Assembly (NCBI GenBank): GCA_947503275.1
Contig: CANNCZ010000001.1
Span: forward strand, 496,001 to 560,000
Direction of reading: 5' to 3'
Length of the DNA: 64,000 bases
Source: an uncultured Erythrobacter sp.
GTDB lineage: Bacteria > Pseudomonadota > Alphaproteobacteria > Sphingomonadales > Sphingomonadaceae
The translations under genes were made by a program, and so were the position numbers. This document shows, one piece after another, positions 1-11,020 of the stretch (position 1 is its first letter; every line of letters begins with the position of its first letter). The notes beneath the pieces are model-generated. The model was given only the letters and a program-made list of their open reading frames with translations, was not told the DNA's origin and did not search any database.

Positions 1-15
1 GCGCAAGGGTGCGTC

Positions 16-597
16 TTAGGCCGCGCGAACTTCGGCAACCTCGGGCACATAGTGTTTCAGCAGGCTTTCGATGCCTTGCTTCAACGTCGCCGTGCTGGAC
101 GGACAGCCCGCACAGGCGCCTTGCAATGTGAGGTAGACCACGCCTTCGCTAAAGCCGCGATAGGCGATATCGCCGCCATCGCCTGCTACGGCTGGGCGCA
201 CGCGAGTTTCAAGCAATTCGTTGATCGAAGCGATGATCTCTGCGTCTTCTTCGCGGTCCTCGACCACCATGGCGATGCTGTCGTCAGGCACATTGATGCC
301 ATCGGCGCTGCTGCCTGCGAACAACGGAGCCTCGGACACGAAATGGTCGAGCAGGATCGTCACAACCTGCGACTTCAACGAACCCCAATCCGCACCCGGT
401 GCTGCGGTAACGGTCACAAAGTCCCAACCAAAGAACACATTGACCACTTCGCCAGTGTCAAAGATCGCCTGAGCAAGCGGGCTGATTTCGGCCGCTTCGG
501 GTGAGGCAAATTCGCGCGTGCCCGACGGCATAACCGTTTGGCCGGGGAGGAATTTCAGGCTCGACGGGTTGGGCGTCGTTTCGGTCTCAATAAACAT
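16..597 (-). CDS. NifU-family Fe-S cluster scaffold/carrier (Nfu type)
   Basis: A 193-residue protein with the two-domain Nfu layout. The N-terminal Nfu domain begins with the hallmark FIETETTPNPSSLKFLPG motif, and the C-terminal NifU-like domain carries Cys162 and Cys165 in ACAGCPSS. In this family the CxxC pair of a dimer holds a transient 4Fe-4S cluster that is passed to apo-proteins. The ATG at 597 is chosen because the conserved domain starts exactly there; the 17 codons upstream (to 648) look unlike the family. It is divergent from the M16 peptidase gene. No other Fe-S genes are adjacent in the window. Confidence 0.93.
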   Translation of the reverse strand: MFIETETTPNPSSLKFLPGQTVMPSGTREFASPEAAEISPLAQAIFDTGEVVNVFFGWDFVTVTAAPGADWGSLKSQVVTILLDHFVSEAPLFAGSSADGINVPDDSIAMVVEDREEDAEIIASINELLETRVRPAVAGDGGDIAYRGFSEGVVYLTLQGACAGCPSSTATLKQGIESLLKHYVPEVAEVRAA

Positions 598-705
598 GCC
601 CCATAGATAGGATGCCGCAGGCTTGCGGGCAAGTGAGCGCGGCTCCACTTATTGTTTGCACGCATTCACTGGTCCTTCATGGCTTCACTCCCTATAAATA
701 CAGCC

Positions 706-3700
706 ATGACCTTTTCTATCCGGGCGAGCTTTGCCCTTTCCCTTGCCGCCGCATCGGCTGCATTCGTCACACCTCTTGCCGCACAAGAGGCGGCAGCGGC
801 TCCGGAAATCCCCGCACCATCTGCATTGCAAGCCGAGGGCGAGACGCCTTGGCTCTACGAGGGCAGCAATGTTCCGGTCGATGCGGAATGGCTGTTCGGT
901 GAGATGGATAATGGCCTGCGCTATGCCGTGCGCCGCAATGGTGTGCCGCCCAACCAAATGTCGATCCGGGTGCGCGTTGATGCGGGTTCTCTGCATGAGG
1001 AAGACAGCGAACAGGGCTTTGCGCATTTGCTCGAACACATGCTGTTCCGCGAAAGCAAGTATCTGGGTCAAGCCGAAGCGATTGCCGCTTGGCAGCGTCT
1101 TGGCGCGACCTTTGGCAGCGATGCGAATGCTGAAACCAGCCCGACGCACACCGCCTATAAGCTCGACATTCCCGATATCGACACGGCCAAACTGTACGAG
1201 AGCTTCCGCCTGCTTTCGGGCATGATCCGTGAGCCGGTCTTGAGCGATGAGAATGTCGCGGCTGAGCTGCCCATCGTGCTTGCTGAGAAACGCGAGCGGG
1301 GCGGGGCAGCCGAACGGGTGAGCGCGATCACGCGCCGCACATTCTTTGCCGGACAACGCCTTGCAACCCGCAATCCGATTGGCACCGTTGAGACGTTGCA
1401 GGGCGCGACCGGTGACGCTGTGCAGGCGTTCTATGACCGCTGGTATCGCCCGGAAAACACCGTGATTGTGGTCGCCGGTGATGCGGACCCGATGGTTCTC
1501 GCTGGTCTGGTTGAGCAGTGGTTCGGCGATTGGGAGGGGACCGGCACACCCGGCACAGCGCCCGATTTTGGTGATCCGGTTGCACCCGATGGCGCAGCGA
1601 TTGCCGCTGGCACTGGTTTGCCTGTGGGCGAATTGGGCGTCGCGGTTGAGCCGGATCTGCCGCGCAGCCTAACCTATGCAATCATGCGTCCATGGCGCCA
1701 GGTGCAGGACACGATTGTCTATAATGAAGGGCTGCTGCTGGACTCGCTTTCCCAAGCGATCATCAACCGCCGGTTGGAAACACGGGCGAGGGCTGGTGGA
1801 TCATACCTCTATGCTCAAGTGCGCCAAGACGACGTGTCGCGTTCCACCGATGCGACATTCGTAACCGTCGCCCCGCTTTCGAATGATTGGGAGGCTGCGC
1901 TGGCCGATGTGCGCGGGGTGCTCGCCGATGCGATTGCCAATCCGCCGACGCAAGAAGAGATCGACCGCGAGGCAGCTGAATTCGACGTCGCATTCGCCAG
2001 TTCGGTGGAGCAGGCCCCCGTGCAAGCGGGACGGAACCTTGCTGATAATCTGATCAATGCGGTTGATATTCGCGAGACCGTCGCCGCCCCTCAAGTGGTG
2101 CTCGATGTGTTCCGTGGCATGCGGCAACGCTTGATCCCGTCCGAAGTTCACGCCCGCACGCGTGCTTTGTTTGAAGGCGATGTGATGCGTTCCGTCTATG
2201 TCACGCCCAGCACGGGTGAGGCGGATGAAGGCTCGCTGCAATTGGCGCTGTCTAGCGAAGCGGTCGTTGATGACACGGCGCGTCTGGCGGCTGCCACGAT
2301 CTCCTTTGATGAACTGCCTGCAATTGGTGCTCCGGGCACGATCACTCAAGAGGCTCCGCTCGGCATTCTTGAAGTTGAGAAGGTCGCATTCGGCAATGGC
2401 GTGAACGCTCTGTTGTGGGCCAACGATGCGGAGCCGGGTCGAGTGACCGTGCGCGTCCGCTTTGGCGCTGGCTATCGTGCGTTCGATGAAAGCACCGCTG
2501 TTTATGCGCCGATTGGCCAGATGGCTTTGGTTGGATCGGGTCTCGGCGAATTGGGCCAGAACGAGCTGGACCGGCTGTCTACGGGCCGCAGGCTTGGTTT
2601 TGACTTTGCGATTGATGATGCGGTGTTCACTTTCACCGCGCAAACCCGGTCGAGCGATGTGGCCGATCAGCTTTATCTGTTCGCAGCAAAGCTGGGCGAT
2701 CCGCGCTGGGATGCGGACCCTGTGATCCGCTCACGCGCTGCGGCAGAGCTGGCTTACAACACCTATTCGACCAGCCCCGGTGCCGTCCTCAATCGGGATC
2801 TCGAATTTCTGGCGACAGACCGCGATCCGCGCTTTGCAACGCCAACGCCCGACATGCTCGAAGGGGTAACTCCAGAGCGTTTCCGCGAAGTTTGGGAGCC
2901 ATTGTTGGCGCAGGGCCCGATTGAGGTTCTGGTCTTTGGCGAATTTGATCGTGATGAGATCGTGGAACAGCTGCGCGTGACATTTGGCGCTCTGCCAGAA
3001 CGCACCGCAATCGCTCCCGATGTGGCGGCGCGTGTGCCAGCTTTCCCGCAAAACCCCGGTGCGCCCACCGTGTTGACCCATCGCGGCGATGCGAACCAAG
3101 CCGCAGCGGTGATCGCATGGCCAAGCGGCGGCGGCATGGCGAGCATCCGCGAATCCCGCCAGCTCGAAATCCTCACGCAAATCTTCAACAACCGCGTGTT
3201 GGAGGCTCTGCGTGAGCGTGCAGGGGCCAGCTATTCACCGCAGGTATTCTCCAACTGGCCAACCGATATCTCCAGCGGTGGTCGGATTGTTGCGCTCGCT
3301 CAGTTGGAACCAGATTTTGTACCGATCTTCTTTGCTGAGGCGGAGCGGATTTCGCGCGATCTGGCTCTCAACCCGCCCACGCTGGATGAAATCAACCGGG
3401 TAACCGAACCTTTGAGCCAGCGTGTGCGTCGGGCTTCGACGGGCAATCAGTTCTGGCTCTATAACCTCGAAGGCGCGAGCCGCGATCCGCAGCGTGTGAA
3501 CCTGTTGCGCTCGCTCCTCTCGGATTATTCGCAGACCAGCCCGCAGATCATGCAGTTCCTCGCGGACCGCTACTTTGCGCAGCGTTCGCCGTTGAAGCTG
3601 GCGGTGATCCCCGAAGGGCAGGAATTGGCCGAGGCGCCACTGGGAGCCGTCCAAGGGCCATCCGATGGTTCGACAAGCCTCGTTCGCCCGATCCCGCAAG

Positions 3701-3714
3701 CTGTTGGACGCTGA
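706..3714 (+). CDS. M16 family zinc metallopeptidase, two-domain, secreted
   Basis: A 1002-residue pitrilysin/insulinase-type peptidase. A Sec signal peptide with a hydrophobic core ends near PLAAQ (about residue 27), so the enzyme is periplasmic or outer-membrane associated. The inverted zinc motif HxxEH is H107-L-L-E110-H111, and the likely third ligand is E187 in VAAELPIV, at the usual distance of about 76 residues. The second half repeats the M16 fold without HxxEH, as expected for the inactive half of the clam-shell. The ATG at 706 is preferred over upstream starts (652, 679) because it places the signal peptide at the N-terminus. Such enzymes degrade peptides; the substrate is unknown. 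Confidence 0.9.
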   Translation: MTFSIRASFALSLAAASAAFVTPLAAQEAAAAPEIPAPSALQAEGETPWLYEGSNVPVDAEWLFGEMDNGLRYAVRRNGVPPNQMSIRVRVDAGSLHEEDSEQGFAHLLEHMLFRESKYLGQAEAIAAWQRLGATFGSDANAETSPTHTAYKLDIPDIDTAKLYESFRLLSGMIREPVLSDENVAAELPIVLAEKRERGGAAERVSAITRRTFFAGQRLATRNPIGTVETLQGATGDAVQAFYDRWYRPENTVIVVAGDADPMVLAGLVEQWFGDWEGTGTPGTAPDFGDPVAPDGAAIAAGTGLPVGELGVAVEPDLPRSLTYAIMRPWRQVQDTIVYNEGLLLDSLSQAIINRRLETRARAGGSYLYAQVRQDDVSRSTDATFVTVAPLSNDWEAALADVRGVLADAIANPPTQEEIDREAAEFDVAFASSVEQAPVQAGRNLADNLINAVDIRETVAAPQVVLDVFRGMRQRLIPSEVHARTRALFEGDVMRSVYVTPSTGEADEGSLQLALSSEAVVDDTARLAAATISFDELPAIGAPGTITQEAPLGILEVEKVAFGNGVNALLWANDAEPGRVTVRVRFGAGYRAFDESTAVYAPIGQMALVGSGLGELGQNELDRLSTGRRLGFDFAIDDAVFTFTAQTRSSDVADQLYLFAAKLGDPRWDADPVIRSRAAAELAYNTYSTSPGAVLNRDLEFLATDRDPRFATPTPDMLEGVTPERFREVWEPLLAQGPIEVLVFGEFDRDEIVEQLRVTFGALPERTAIAPDVAARVPAFPQNPGAPTVLTHRGDANQAAAVIAWPSGGGMASIRESRQLEILTQIFNNRVLEALRERAGASYSPQVFSNWPTDISSGGRIVALAQLEPDFVPIFFAEAERISRDLALNPPTLDEINRVTEPLSQRVRRASTGNQFWLYNLEGASRDPQRVNLLRSLLSDYSQTSPQIMQFLADRYFAQRSPLKLAVIPEGQELAEAPLGAVQGPSDGSTSLVRPIPQAVGR

Positions 3715-3748
3715 TACACCTCGACGAGCGCTGCGAAATAATGTTGTC

Positions 3749-3770
3749 GTAAAGCGCCAATCGGCTTTAC
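3749..3770. promoter_or_regulatory. 7-bp dyad upstream of DAHP synthase
   Basis: GTAAAGC and GCTTTAC are separated by 8 nt in the 119-nt spacer upstream of the DAHP synthase start. It could be an operator for the aromatic-pathway gene or a weak RNA hairpin; no T-run follows. Function is inference. Confidence 0.25.
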
Positions 3771-3833
3771 AGATAGAACCGCGTCGCTAAGGCGCGCCCT
3801 GCACGTGATACATACCCCTGTTTGAAAAAGAGA

Positions 3834-5216
3834 ATGACTGTGGCCCAGAACTGGAACCCCACTAGCTGGAAAGAGCACGAAGCGCGGCATCTGCCGAATT
3901 ACGAAGATGCAGCCGAATTGGCCGCTGCTGAGGACACTTTGGCGCACTATCCGCCGCTGGTATTCGCCGGTGAAGCGCGCGCGTTGAAGGCGGACCTCGC
4001 TGATGTGGCCAATGGCAAAGCGTTCCTGTTGCAGGGCGGCGATTGTGCTGAAAGCTTTGCCGAGTTCCACCCCAACAATATCCGCGATACTTTCCGCGTG
4101 CTGCTGCAAATGGCGGTCGTGATGACCTTTGCGAGCAAGCGTCCCGTGATCAAGGTCGGGCGTATGGCAGGGCAATTCGCAAAGCCGCGCAGCTCGCCGA
4201 CCGAGACTATCGGCGATATGACATTGCCCAGCTATTTGGGCGACAACATCAACGGGATTGAGTTCGACCCGGAACAGCGCCGCAATGATCCAGAGCGCAT
4301 GGTTCGCGCCTATTCTCAGGCTGCATCGACGCTCAATCTGCTGCGTGCATTTGCAGGCGGTGGTTATGCGAATTTGCGTCAGGTCCACCAATGGACCCTC
4401 GACTTTATGGGTCGCACTCCATGGGCGAAGAAATTCTCTGAGACTGCGGATCGCATCGGCGAATCGCTCGATTTCATGGAGGCTTGCGGGATTGACCCGG
4501 CAACCGTCCCGCAATTGCAGGGCACCAGCTTCTACACCAGCCACGAAGGTCTGTTGCTCCCTTACGAGCAAGCCCTGACCCGGCAGGACTCGCTAACCGG
4601 TGATTGGTTCGCGACCAGCGCGCATATGCTGTGGATCGGCGATCGAACCCGCTTCCCCGGCAGCGCGCATATCGAATTTGCGCGCGGCATCGGCAATCCG
4701 CTGGGCATGAAGTGTGGGCCATCGTTGGAGCCGGACGCGCTGCTGCGTCTGCTCGATGAACTGAACCCTGCACGCGAGGCCGGACGGATCACTTTGATTA
4801 GCCGGTTTGGCCATGACAAAGTCGAAGACGGCCTGCCCAAACTTGTCCGCGCGGTTCAGCGTGAAGGGCATCCGGTGGTTTGGAGCTGTGATCCGATGCA
4901 CGGCAATGTTGTCAAATCGGACAGCGGTTTCAAAACCCGTCCATTCGACCGGATCCTGACCGAAGTGCGCGGCTTCTTTGCCGTGCACCGGGCGGAAGGT
5001 ACGCATCCCGGCGGCATCCATATTGAGATGACCGGGCAGGACGTGACCGAGTGCACAGGCGGCGCGGTGGCCATCACTGATGAGCGCCTCGGCGACCGCT
5101 ATCACACGCATTGCGACCCGCGTTTGAACGCGGAACAATCGCTTGAACTCGCGTTCTTGCTGGCAGAAATGCTGAACAGCGAAATGGGTGAACAACGGGC
5201 GGTCGACGCGGCGTAA
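3834..5216 (+). CDS. Class II 3-deoxy-7-phosphoheptulonate (DAHP) synthase
   Basis: A 460-residue plant/actinobacterial-type (class II) DAHP synthase. It condenses phosphoenolpyruvate and erythrose 4-phosphate, the first step of the shikimate pathway in the cytoplasm. Family signatures are visible: [11 protein letters not shown] near the N-terminus (metal Cys), [25 protein letters not shown] and the C-terminal [11 protein letters not shown], with the metal and PEP ligands. Length is normal. The ATG at 3834 is taken in place of a TTG four codons upstream. The next gene is an unrelated diguanylate cyclase 112 nt away, so it is probably monocistronic. Confidence 0.95.
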   Translation: MTVAQNWNPTSWKEHEARHLPNYEDAAELAAAEDTLAHYPPLVFAGEARALKADLADVANGKAFLLQGGDCAESFAEFHPNNIRDTFRVLLQMAVVMTFASKRPVIKVGRMAGQFAKPRSSPTETIGDMTLPSYLGDNINGIEFDPEQRRNDPERMVRAYSQAASTLNLLRAFAGGGYANLRQVHQWTLDFMGRTPWAKKFSETADRIGESLDFMEACGIDPATVPQLQGTSFYTSHEGLLLPYEQALTRQDSLTGDWFATSAHMLWIGDRTRFPGSAHIEFARGIGNPLGMKCGPSLEPDALLRLLDELNPAREAGRITLISRFGHDKVEDGLPKLVRAVQREGHPVVWSCDPMHGNVVKSDSGFKTRPFDRILTEVRGFFAVHRAEGTHPGGIHIEMTGQDVTECTGGAVAITDERLGDRYHTHCDPRLNAEQSLELAFLLAEMLNSEMGEQRAVDAA

Positions 5217-5257
5217 TCGCGTTTAGCGTTAACGGTTTATTCTCGGCGACTTAGGTG

Positions 5258-5278
5258 CCCTAGGTGTTTTTCCTAGGG
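5258..5278 (+). terminator. Small hairpin after DAHP synthase gene
   Basis: CCCTAGG and CCTAGGG form a perfect 7-bp stem around a U-rich 7-nt loop, about 40 nt past the DAHP synthase stop. There is no long T-run after it, so it is at best a weak terminator or a 3'-end stabiliser. Confidence 0.3.
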
Positions 5279-5328
5279 TGTTCGTCCTGCCATCGGTCAC
5301 GGCCCTACGCTTATTGGTGTAGGCCAAG

Positions 5329-6471
5329 ATGTCGATCACTATTCCCTTTGTTTACAGCGCCAACGCCGCGCCAGCTCCCATCGCAGCCGTGGCTGCTGAT
5401 CGTGGTTCTGCGCTGGGTGCGGCGGTTGGGTCGGACATTCTGGTTGTGGCTTGTATCGCGCTCGGATTGTTGGCGCTGTCCGCCTTTGCCAATGTCTGGA
5501 TTGCCCGGCGCGAAAGCCGCAATGCAGCAAGGCTCGCTCGTTCACGCGCCGCCGGAATGCACGACCTGCTGCGCACCATGCGCATGGCTGAAAGCATCGC
5601 CGGAATTGGCGTGTGGCAATACGATCCCAGGTCGGGAACACAGCAATGGTCCGACGGGTTAAAACGTTTGTTCGGCATCGATCCGCAAGAGGAATTTGTC
5701 GAAGGCGATGCCGAAACGCTGTTGTTCGCAAATGATATCGACCTGATTGGTAAGGTTAGAGAGCACGGCACGGAGACCGATCCCTACGCCTTGCAGTTCG
5801 ACATTTATGGCTTTGACGGGATCGCACGCTCTATCTCTGTGCATGCGTGCAATTTGATGAATGCGCAAAGCGAGATCCACCGCGTCGTTGCCGTGGTGCG
5901 CGACGCGACCGAGCAGGTGGAGCGCGAAAGGGAACTCAAATCCTCACGCGAAGAGGCGATCCATGAGGCGAAAGAAGCGCGCATTCTGGCAGAGACGGAT
6001 TCGCTGACAGGGCTTGCCAATCGCCGCCGCGTGATGGCGGAACTGGACCGGATGGTCATTGATGCGCGGGTCACATCGATGCCGCTGGTGCTGGTAATGT
6101 TCGACATTGATCGCTTCAAACGGGTCAATGACACATACGGCCACCCTGCAGGCGACGAGGTCCTGCAACAGGTCGCGCGAATAGCGGCAAGCCAAGCGCG
6201 CGACGATGATTTGATCGGGCGCGTGGGCGGCGAGGAATTCGTCTGGATCATTCCGGGTGCCTCGGACAACATGGCGCAGGTGATGAGTGAGCGCCTGCGC
6301 CAGGCAATCGCCAATAGCAGCGGCGTGGGCGCCGTTCCCAATGTCACGATCAGCGTCGGTTATACCTGCATCCAAGCGGGCGATACGGCCCTGTCACTGT
6401 TCGCCCGTGCGGACACCGCGCTTTATGACGCAAAGGATTCGGGCCGCAATCAGGTGCGCATGGCGGCCTGA
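5329..6471 (+). CDS. PAS-GGDEF diguanylate cyclase
   Basis: A 380-residue signalling protein that should make cyclic di-GMP from two GTP. It has a membrane segment at about residues 35-57, then a PAS/PAC-like sensor domain at about 80-205, a short charged coiled linker, and a GGDEF domain at about 215-380. The active-site loop is G300-G-E-E-F304, the common functional GGEEF form. R291-D-D-D294 sits exactly five residues before it and matches the RxxD inhibitory site, so product feedback is likely. DxLTGLxNRR is intact at the domain start. No EAL partner lies nearby and the PAS ligand is unknown. Confidence 0.92.
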   Translation: MSITIPFVYSANAAPAPIAAVAADRGSALGAAVGSDILVVACIALGLLALSAFANVWIARRESRNAARLARSRAAGMHDLLRTMRMAESIAGIGVWQYDPRSGTQQWSDGLKRLFGIDPQEEFVEGDAETLLFANDIDLIGKVREHGTETDPYALQFDIYGFDGIARSISVHACNLMNAQSEIHRVVAVVRDATEQVERERELKSSREEAIHEAKEARILAETDSLTGLANRRRVMAELDRMVIDARVTSMPLVLVMFDIDRFKRVNDTYGHPAGDEVLQQVARIAASQARDDDLIGRVGGEEFVWIIPGASDNMAQVMSERLRQAIANSSGVGAVPNVTISVGYTCIQAGDTALSLFARADTALYDAKDSGRNQVRMAA

Positions 6472-6585
6472 GGCTTGCAAAAAAGTCGGCGTTTGGTCGC
6501 GTACCATCTGCCTGATCTACCTTTTCATTGTCATCCAACTGCGCCATGCCCTTTCGCGAATTGAGCTGACTATGGGAGCGGCAAC

Positions 6586-7842
6586 TTGCCTCAGCGCGAC
6601 TTGCAGGAACTATCTGACACGCAAGAAAGCCTAACTGAGCAATTCGCGCGCACGCGGGCTTTGACAGAGGCGTTGGTCGAACCGCTTTCCGATGCGGATG
6701 CGACGATCCAGTCGATGGAGGATGCAAGCCCCGTCAAATGGCATCTGGCGCATACGACTTGGTTCTGGGAAACGTTCCTGCTGCGCGAATATGCGGCGGA
6801 TTATCGGCTGTATGATGAAAGCTGGCCGTTCCTGTTCAATTCTTATTATGAGGCGGAGGGCGCACGGATTGGGCGTTTTGCGCGCGGTATGCTGTCGCGA
6901 CCTACGCTGGATGAAGTGCTGGAATGGCGCGCACAGGTGAATGCAGCGATGGCGCCGTTGTTGGAAAGGCCCGAGTTATCTGACCTGATCGCGCTGGGCA
7001 TTGCGCATGAGCAGCAACATATCGAATTGCTCCTGACCGATATCAAACACGCTCTGTTCCAAAATCCGCTTGGCCCGGCGATGTGGGCGGCTGCTCCAAA
7101 CAAGACGCAACTGGCCGGAGAAATGGGATGGCATCCGCATCCCGGCGGTGTTGCATTGGTGGGGAATGATGGCGCGGGCTTTGCCTTCGATAATGAAGGG
7201 CCAAGTCACCGTGTTTTGCTTGAGCCATTTGCGCTCGCAGACCGGCTTGTGACCAACATCGAATGGGCTGAATTTATCGCCGATGGTGGCTATCGCACGC
7301 CGTCCTTTTGGCTCGCCGATGGGCTGGGCTGGGTGCGCGAACATGGCATTGATGCACCGCTTTATTGGCGTGATGATGAGCAGTTCACTCATGCTGGCTG
7401 GCAGCCGCGTGATCCGAATGCGCCGGTCACGCATATCTCCTATTACGAGGCTGATGCCTATGCGACTTGGGCCGGTGCGCGCCTACCAACCGAGTTTGAA
7501 TGGGAGGCGATTGCGCGCGGTCAGGAGGGTGCGGAGCCTGCGCACGATCCGTCAGCTGGCAGACAACTCGACCACCCTTGCGCCCCTATGCCAAGCGGCG
7601 GCGGTGAGTTGTTCGGCGATTGCTGGCAATTCACCCGCTCCGCCTATTTGCCATACCCCCGCTTCGCTCCAGAAGCAGGCGCGGTGGGCGAATATAATGG
7701 CAAGTTTATGAGCGGTCAGTTCGTGCTGAAAGGCGCGAGCTGCGCGACCGTGCGCGGCCATTCGCGCGCTTCCTATCGCAACTTCTTCTACCCCCATCAG
7801 CGTTGGCAGTTTACCGGACTGCGGCTCGCTAAGGACGTATAA
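6586..7842 (+). CDS. egtB: Ergothioneine biosynthesis sulfoxide synthase EgtB
   Basis: A 418-residue non-haem iron enzyme. It joins trimethylhistidine (hercynine) to a thiol donor (gamma-glutamylcysteine or cysteine) with oxygen to make the sulfoxide intermediate of ergothioneine. The N-terminal DinB-type domain shows VKWHLAHTTWFWE and HEQQHIELL, which supply the His iron ligands. The C-terminal FGE/sulfatase-modifying domain ends with the typical GASCATVRGHSRASYRNFF and RWQFTGLRLAKD. The start is a TTG at 6586 with GGGAG about 7 nt upstream; no in-frame ATG occurs before the conserved domain. The stop is 1 nt from the egtD start, indicating a coupled operon. Confidence 0.93.
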   Translation: MPQRDLQELSDTQESLTEQFARTRALTEALVEPLSDADATIQSMEDASPVKWHLAHTTWFWETFLLREYAADYRLYDESWPFLFNSYYEAEGARIGRFARGMLSRPTLDEVLEWRAQVNAAMAPLLERPELSDLIALGIAHEQQHIELLLTDIKHALFQNPLGPAMWAAAPNKTQLAGEMGWHPHPGGVALVGNDGAGFAFDNEGPSHRVLLEPFALADRLVTNIEWAEFIADGGYRTPSFWLADGLGWVREHGIDAPLYWRDDEQFTHAGWQPRDPNAPVTHISYYEADAYATWAGARLPTEFEWEAIARGQEGAEPAHDPSAGRQLDHPCAPMPSGGGELFGDCWQFTRSAYLPYPRFAPEAGAVGEYNGKFMSGQFVLKGASCATVRGHSRASYRNFFYPHQRWQFTGLRLAKDV

Positions 7843-7843
7843 A

Positions 7844-8830
7844 ATGAGCACCGAAAAAGGTCTGAAACTGGTTGATCGCGATGAGAGCGGGGTGGACACC
7901 GCGTTTCGCGCCGACGTGCTTGCCGGGTTGTCACAGCCACAAAAGGCGGTCCCTGCGCGCTGGCTCTATGACGATGCCGGATCTCAGCTGTTTGAGGATA
8001 TCACGCAGCTGCCCGAATATTATCCGACCCGCGCCGAAACTCAGATTTTGCGAGACCAAGGTGTGAGCTTTGCCGATATGATCGGGGAGGGGCGCGCGGT
8101 GGTTGAGTTCGGCTCAGGCTCTTCGGTCAAGACGCCGTTGTTGCTGTCTGCGATTGTGCCGGCTGCCTATGTGCCGCTGGATATCTCAGGCGATTTCCTG
8201 CGCGCTGCGGCGGCTGATTTGGCTCAGAAGTTTCCCGGTCTGCCCGTGTACCCGGTTGAAGCAGACTTTATGCGTCAGGTCGCATTGCCCAGCGATGTGG
8301 CTGACATGCCAAAGCTCGGCTTTTTTCCCGGCTCCACCATCGGCAATATGGTTGCGCGCACCGCCGTCGATTTGCTGCGCAACATGCGTGAGACTTTGGG
8401 CACCGGCGCGCAATTGTTGATCGGGATGGACTTGATCAAAGATGAGAACCTGCTGGTCGCCGCCTATGATGATGCCGCCGGCGTGACGGGGCAATTCAAC
8501 CTCAATCTAGCGCGCCGGATCAATCGTGAGCTGAACGGTGATATCCCGGTCGACGCTTTGGTTCACGAAGCGCGGTGGAATGATGACAATGCGCGGGTGG
8601 AAATGCATCTGGTCGCGACGGCAGATGTGCGCTTCACCGTTGATGGGCGCGCCTTTTCGATGACGAAAGGTGAGAGCATCCACACCGAAAACAGCCACAA
8701 ATTCAACCGTCGCACATCGAACATGCTGTTGCTTGCTGGAGGGTGGGAGCCGCAGGCGCGCTGGCTCGATAAAGAGGAGCGGTTTTCGCTTATCTTGGCA
8801 GAGGCGCGGCCACCGCGTTCGGCCCCTTAG
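7844..8830 (+). CDS. egtD: L-histidine N-alpha-methyltransferase EgtD
   Basis: A 328-residue SAM-dependent enzyme that trimethylates the alpha-amino group of histidine to hercynine, the first step of ergothioneine synthesis. Family marks include ARWLYDDAGSQLFEDITQLPEYYPTR near the N-terminus, the SAM loop VVEFGSGSSVKT, GFFPGSTIGN, LIGMDLIKD and the C-terminal ENSHKFN segment. It begins at an ATG immediately after the egtB stop, so the two are translated together. No EgtA, EgtC or EgtE lies adjacent, consistent with the short alphaproteobacterial EgtB/EgtD route in which the lyase is encoded elsewhere. Confidence 0.94.
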   Translation: MSTEKGLKLVDRDESGVDTAFRADVLAGLSQPQKAVPARWLYDDAGSQLFEDITQLPEYYPTRAETQILRDQGVSFADMIGEGRAVVEFGSGSSVKTPLLLSAIVPAAYVPLDISGDFLRAAAADLAQKFPGLPVYPVEADFMRQVALPSDVADMPKLGFFPGSTIGNMVARTAVDLLRNMRETLGTGAQLLIGMDLIKDENLLVAAYDDAAGVTGQFNLNLARRINRELNGDIPVDALVHEARWNDDNARVEMHLVATADVRFTVDGRAFSMTKGESIHTENSHKFNRRTSNMLLLAGGWEPQARWLDKEERFSLILAEARPPRSAP

Positions 8831-8862
8831 AAACCTGAGGCGAATTCACGCGTTGGGCGCAT

Positions 8863-10025
<1,163 letters not shown>

Positions 10026-10086
10026 GGGCTAGTGGACGCCGCGCGCTTCCCCGCCCAATCTCCCGCAGCAATTAGGGAGAGACCAC

Positions 10087-10851
10087 ATGCAAGACTTGTT
10101 CGACCTATCGGGCCAAACCGCCGTCATCACCGGGGCCGGTCGCGGCATTGGTGAGGGGATCGCACATCTGCTGGCCGAAGCGGGCGCAAATGTCGTGTGC
10201 GGGGCGCGCTCCTCCGATCAGATTGAGCGCGTGGCAGGCGACATCAACGCCAGCAATTCGTCAGGCCGCGCAGTGGCGCAAGCAACGGATGTGTCGAGTG
10301 CCGAGGATATGGACGCGCTCGCTCAGCGCGCAGTGGATGAGTTCGGGCGGCTCGATATCTGGATCAACAATGCGGGCGGCTCGCTCGTCTCCGCACCAAT
10401 CACGGAACTGGACCCGGCGGAGTGGGACAAAACGCTTGCGGTGAACCTCTCATCGGTGTTCTACGGCGTGCGCGCGGCGGCGCGGCATATGAAAGACGGC
10501 GGCAGCATCGTGAACACATCCAGCATGGCAGGCCGCGATCCCTTTCCCGGCAGCGGCCATTACAGCGCGGCAAAGGCGGGCGTGAACATGCTGACCAAGA
10601 CGCTGGCGCTGGAGCTGGGTCCGCAAAAGATTCGCGTGAATGCGATACTTCCCGGATTCGTACCGACTGACACGGTGAAAAAAGCGCTCAATATGAAGGA
10701 TGAGGATTTCGGCCCGCTGCTGGAGCAGTTGAACCTGCCCGCTGGCCGCTTAGGCACACCGCGCGATATTGCCGCGTGCGTGCTCTATTTGGTTGGGGAT
10801 TCGGGCGAGTGGGTCACAGGGCAAAACCTGTGTGTCGCGGGGACTGTCTGA
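10087..10851 (+). CDS. Short-chain dehydrogenase/reductase (classical SDR)
   Basis: A 254-residue Rossmann enzyme. The cofactor motif is TGAGRGIGEGIA near residue 17, followed by NNAGG. The catalytic set is Ser in NTSSMAG and Tyr-x3-Lys in HYSAAKAG. The end resembles the common VTGQNLCVAGT of FabG-like SDRs. Substrate cannot be told from sequence; family members reduce ketones or oxidise secondary alcohols with NAD(P)(H). An AGGGAGAGACCAC ribosome site precedes the ATG. It stands alone between the DUF5522 gene and a convergent tRNA gene. Confidence 0.88.
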   Translation: MQDLFDLSGQTAVITGAGRGIGEGIAHLLAEAGANVVCGARSSDQIERVAGDINASNSSGRAVAQATDVSSAEDMDALAQRAVDEFGRLDIWINNAGGSLVSAPITELDPAEWDKTLAVNLSSVFYGVRAAARHMKDGGSIVNTSSMAGRDPFPGSGHYSAAKAGVNMLTKTLALELGPQKIRVNAILPGFVPTDTVKKALNMKDEDFGPLLEQLNLPAGRLGTPRDIAACVLYLVGDSGEWVTGQNLCVAGTV

Positions 10852-10858
10852 AAATTCC

Positions 10859-10933
10859 TGGCTGGGGCGGCAGGGATCGAACCTGCGAATGCCGCTACCA
10901 AAAAGCGGTGCCTTACCACTTGGCGACGCCCCA
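10859..10933 (-). tRNA. tRNA-Gln (anticodon UUG)
   Basis: Read on the minus strand, a full cloverleaf is visible: acceptor TGGGGCG/CGCCCCA, D stem GCC/GGC, anticodon stem CCGCT/AGCGG with loop TTTTGGT (anticodon TTG), T arm GCAGG-TTCGATC-CCTGC, discriminator G, and an encoded 3' CCA at 10859-10861. No integrase or att duplication is seen beside it. Confidence 0.96.
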
Positions 10934-11020
10934 GCAGGAGAGCGCGATATAACGGCTTAATCGCGGATGTGAAGGGGCGGATGCGCAAAATGTGGTGCGC
11001 ACCCGCCCATCGCGCGATTC

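Noticed and set aside
10859-10933. tRNA-Gln as an integration site
   Set aside because: No integrase, no direct repeat of the tRNA 3' end, and normal flanking genes.
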